Below, one piece after another: positions 61,781 through 64,000 of a stretch of DNA of 64,000 nucleotides. Position 1 is the first letter of the stretch. The number at the start of each line of letters is the position of its first letter. This DNA comes from Monosporascus cannonballus (lineage: Eukaryota; Ascomycota; Sordariomycetes; Xylariales). The stretch lies in NCBI GenBank assembly GCA_004154925.1, contig QJNS01000168.1:107562-171561 (forward strand), given 5' to 3'. The notes beneath the pieces are model-generated. The model had not been told where the DNA came from, ran no database searches, and saw nothing but the letters and a program-made list of their open reading frames with translations. Position numbers and translations under genes: made by a program.

Positions 61781-64000
61781 ATGAAGTTATTAAAACAAAC
61801 ATCAGATTATTTTTGAATGCCGTCAAGTTGAGACGAGATATGTATATTATTTAGAATTAGCATTATTATTTTGCTTAATTATTTAGTTTATTTAGTTTAT
61901 TTCCTAGATTTAAAAATATATTCCTTAAAAATCTATGGTTTAAAGTGATTTAGGTTTCAATTCAACCGTTATATGAAAAACTGATTTCCATCTCAGTTTT
62001 CGCAATCAATTAGGTTTTTATTCAACCGTTATATGAAAAACTGATTTCCATCTCAGTTTTCGCAATCAATTAGTTTTTTACCTAGAAAATATAGTTTAGA
62101 AATTCATGCGAATATTATTAAAGCGAGAAATTATTCAACAGTTCCAACCAAAGATTTAGATGTTGAAATAGATATAGAAAAAACCGAAGAAGAATTTAAT
62201 ACTCAGATAGTCCCCGTTGTTGTTTATTCAAATGCTGATATTCAAAAATTTGATATCTTAGAGGGTAATAAGGGTAAAGCCGGAGTATATAGATGAGTTA
62301 ATATAGCAACAGGTAACTCTTATATTGGTTCAGCTCGAGATCTGGCAGGAAGATTAAGACAATATTATACAATTAGTTTTATAGAGGGCGAAGTTAAGAA
62401 GAATAATAGCAAGATATATAGATCTTTAATCAAGAACGGTTACTCTATGTTTAGATTAGAGATCTTAGAGTATTGTGACTTAAATATGGTAATTGAAAGA
62501 GAGCAATACTATCTCGATACACTTAAACCTGAGTATAATATTTTAAAAACTGCAGGTTCATTAAAGGGGTTTAAACATAGTGAAGCGACTAAAAGACTAA
62601 TAAGTGAAACTAATAAAAATTCTATAGTTTCAGAAGAAATTAGGTTGAAAATTTCTGAAACCCTATCTAAGGGTGTAAGAATTCTAGTGAGAAAGGAGGA
62701 CGGAGAAATCCAATCTTTTGTCTCTATTAGACAAGCCGCCAATTTTATAGGAGTTCAACCAAGTCACGTAGCTAAACAGTTAAGGAAAAATAACTTTTAC
62801 TTAGGAAGAGGGTTCTTCGTATATAGCTCTAATTCTATTCTGGAAGATATTTTAAAAAGTGAAGGTTATCTTTCAGCTATAGCTAAAGGTAGCAGTGAAT
62901 TCACTAAGCACACTGAAATCTCCCGTGAGTTAATACGAAATGCCAACTTAGGTAAGAGATTATCTCCAGAAATGAAGGAAAAGTTAGCATTAAATAGTAA
63001 GAATGCTAAACAAGTATTAGTGGTAAATAATGAAGTGCGCCGTTTAGCAGTAATTTTATAATGCCATCACAGATGGTCAGAAGTTGATTCGTCTTCTGAG
63101 GTCAACCTGTTTAGGTCGAACGGAAACGTAAGGCTGAACTTAGCATACAGTGTAAAAGGAATAAGAACATATGAGGGCATTGTTCGATGGTCCCGAGACC
63201 TTATCCTCATGGTTAGAGTTAATAGACCCGAAGTCTTCTCGAGCTCCACAGATTTACATGGGTAACATGGCCGACTATAGGTTATCGAGTAGGGATGGAC
63301 GATTTGTTTCATTGATCGACCATGAATCACCCGAAAGAGCGCTTCGAATATCGAAGGTTTAAGCGAGGAAAGGACAACCTAAAAGGATATATAAGATAAA
63401 ATAAGCTGAAATACGGGAGGCCTAAAGGCAGCGATGTCCATGGCGTCGGAGGATCCATAGTACCTTCTGGTGTACAGAGTAACGGGATGAAAGTCCCGGT
63501 AGCATAGGAAAGGGATCTAGCCCGAACCAGGAGTTCTCAAAGGATTGAGTGGCGGTTGCCACTATGTACATATATAGGTAAGAATGGGTGAAATCGAAAG
63601 TAACTCCACCCGAAGAGTAGTAGGGAAGAGGGAGTAAATCCCTTAGGAAATGAAGGCTAACGATGAAAGACGCGGAGCTGGAAGTTCCTTAGAAGGACTT
63701 AGACGCCCATTTGGATGGAACCGCCTATAAATGAGACAACCAGTCCCGAACAGTTTAATTCCAAAGATCTCTTCCAACGAAAGGAAGAGGAGTTCGGGGT
63801 GAAAGCCGTATGATGGGAAACTATCACGTACGGTTTGGGGAGGAGGCGCTTCGGTATCCGGGGAGGATAAAGAACGAACCGAGAATCTGGAAGGTTAATA
63901 ACTTTCAGACCAAGCGACCTTACTCTACACTCTTGAAACATACGAGTTTACTTCAATTACTGCTGCAGTTAAAAAATTAGGAGTAGATGACTCTTATTTC
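61781..64000 (+). CDS. GIY-YIG homing endonuclease split by a group II intron (runs off window)
   Basis: Parts 61781..63034 and 63929..64000 onward; ATG 61781 follows a stop directly. The hydrophobic leader contains a 60-bp in-frame tandem duplication (61951-62070) and ends at IIKARNYSTVPTKD. The nuclease follows: GKAGVYRWVNIATGNSYIGS, YSMFRLEILEYCDLNMVIE, REQYYLDTLKPEYNILKTA, NUMOD3-type patches (KHSEATKRLISETNK, RLSPEMKEKLALNSKNA) and IENR1-type SFVSIRQAANFIGVQPSHV. Removing 63035-63928 joins VLVVNNE to TLETYEFTSITAAVKKLG without loss of frame, completing a second tail repeat. Confidence 0.88.
63035..63928 (+). mobile_element. ORF-less group II intron C, nested in a GIY-YIG gene
   Basis: It starts GTGCGCCG and ends ...CCTTACTCTAC. 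Domain V at about 63802-63838 (gaaagccgtatgatgggaaa, then ctatcacgtacggttt). Its last about 130 bp are almost identical to those of the rnl intron ending at 36072. Excision keeps the host frame exactly, so it is a true intron of the endonuclease gene. Confidence 0.95.

Noticed and set aside
1..64000. CRISPR array
   Set aside because: Repeats here are dispersed GC clusters or gene-end copies; none are regularly spaced with unique spacers, and the genome is mitochondrial.

Overview
This window is part of a fungal mitochondrial genome, almost certainly from a filamentous ascomycete (Pezizomycotina). The evidence is: very AT-rich DNA; TGA read as tryptophan in every reliable gene (translation table 4), matched by a trnW with a UCA anticodon; the mitochondrial genes rns, nad6, cox3, rnl and nad4L/nad5 pieces; rps3 sitting inside a group I intron of rnl at the universally conserved AGGGAT/AACAGG site; and tRNA blocks I-S-P before and T-E-M-M-L after rnl. 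Everything I can support is on the + strand. I cannot name the species.

Layout. 1-3612: the 3' half of rns, with the end of a group I intron and a group II intron that encodes a LAGLIDADG protein. 3613-11900: a disturbed tRNA region (G, Y, N, K, a second G, D, S-GCU, W) with broken tRNA copies, a decayed GIY-YIG gene, two decayed LAGLIDADG genes, orphan ORFs and GC-rich palindromic clusters. 11900-14230: a membrane-protein ORF bounded by a duplicated trnW segment. 14232-16766: nad6 with one group I intron. 17256-20415: a chimeric nad4L/COX2-like ORF, the rest of nad4L, the first part of nad5, and two extra nad6 tails around a decayed LAGLIDADG gene. 20442-27730: trnV and cox3, the latter with three group I introns and one group II intron encoding an intact RT/maturase/HNH protein. 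27688-29307: two orphan acidic ORFs that begin out of frame inside cox3 tails. 29407-29788: trnI, trnS-UGA, trnP. About 29850-48845: rnl with eight introns, one of which carries rps3 fused to a homing endonuclease and followed by a second rps3 tail plus endonuclease. 48846-58220: three LAGLIDADG genes with nad4L/nad5-derived leaders, a decayed copy of rnl's 3' end, trnT, trnE and another decayed endonuclease. 58221-64000: an orphan ORF, trnM, trnM, trnL-UAA and its broken copies, and a GIY-YIG gene that is itself split by a group II intron; it runs off the window.

The strongest theme is that mobile ORFs sit next to extra copies of host-gene ends. Tails of nad6 (3), cox3 (3), rps3 (2), rnl (2) and trnN, and heads of nad4L/nad5 (4) and trnW (3), are repeated with an ORF between copies. 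This looks like endonuclease cassettes that insert near gene ends and rebuild them, known from Allomyces atp6 and some other fungi but here on a large scale. A second theme is nested introns: ORF-less group II introns, sharing their domain V with the RT-encoding cox3 intron, lie in rnl and inside two endonuclease genes. Coordinates of rRNA ends and some intron ends are approximate because they were placed by eye.
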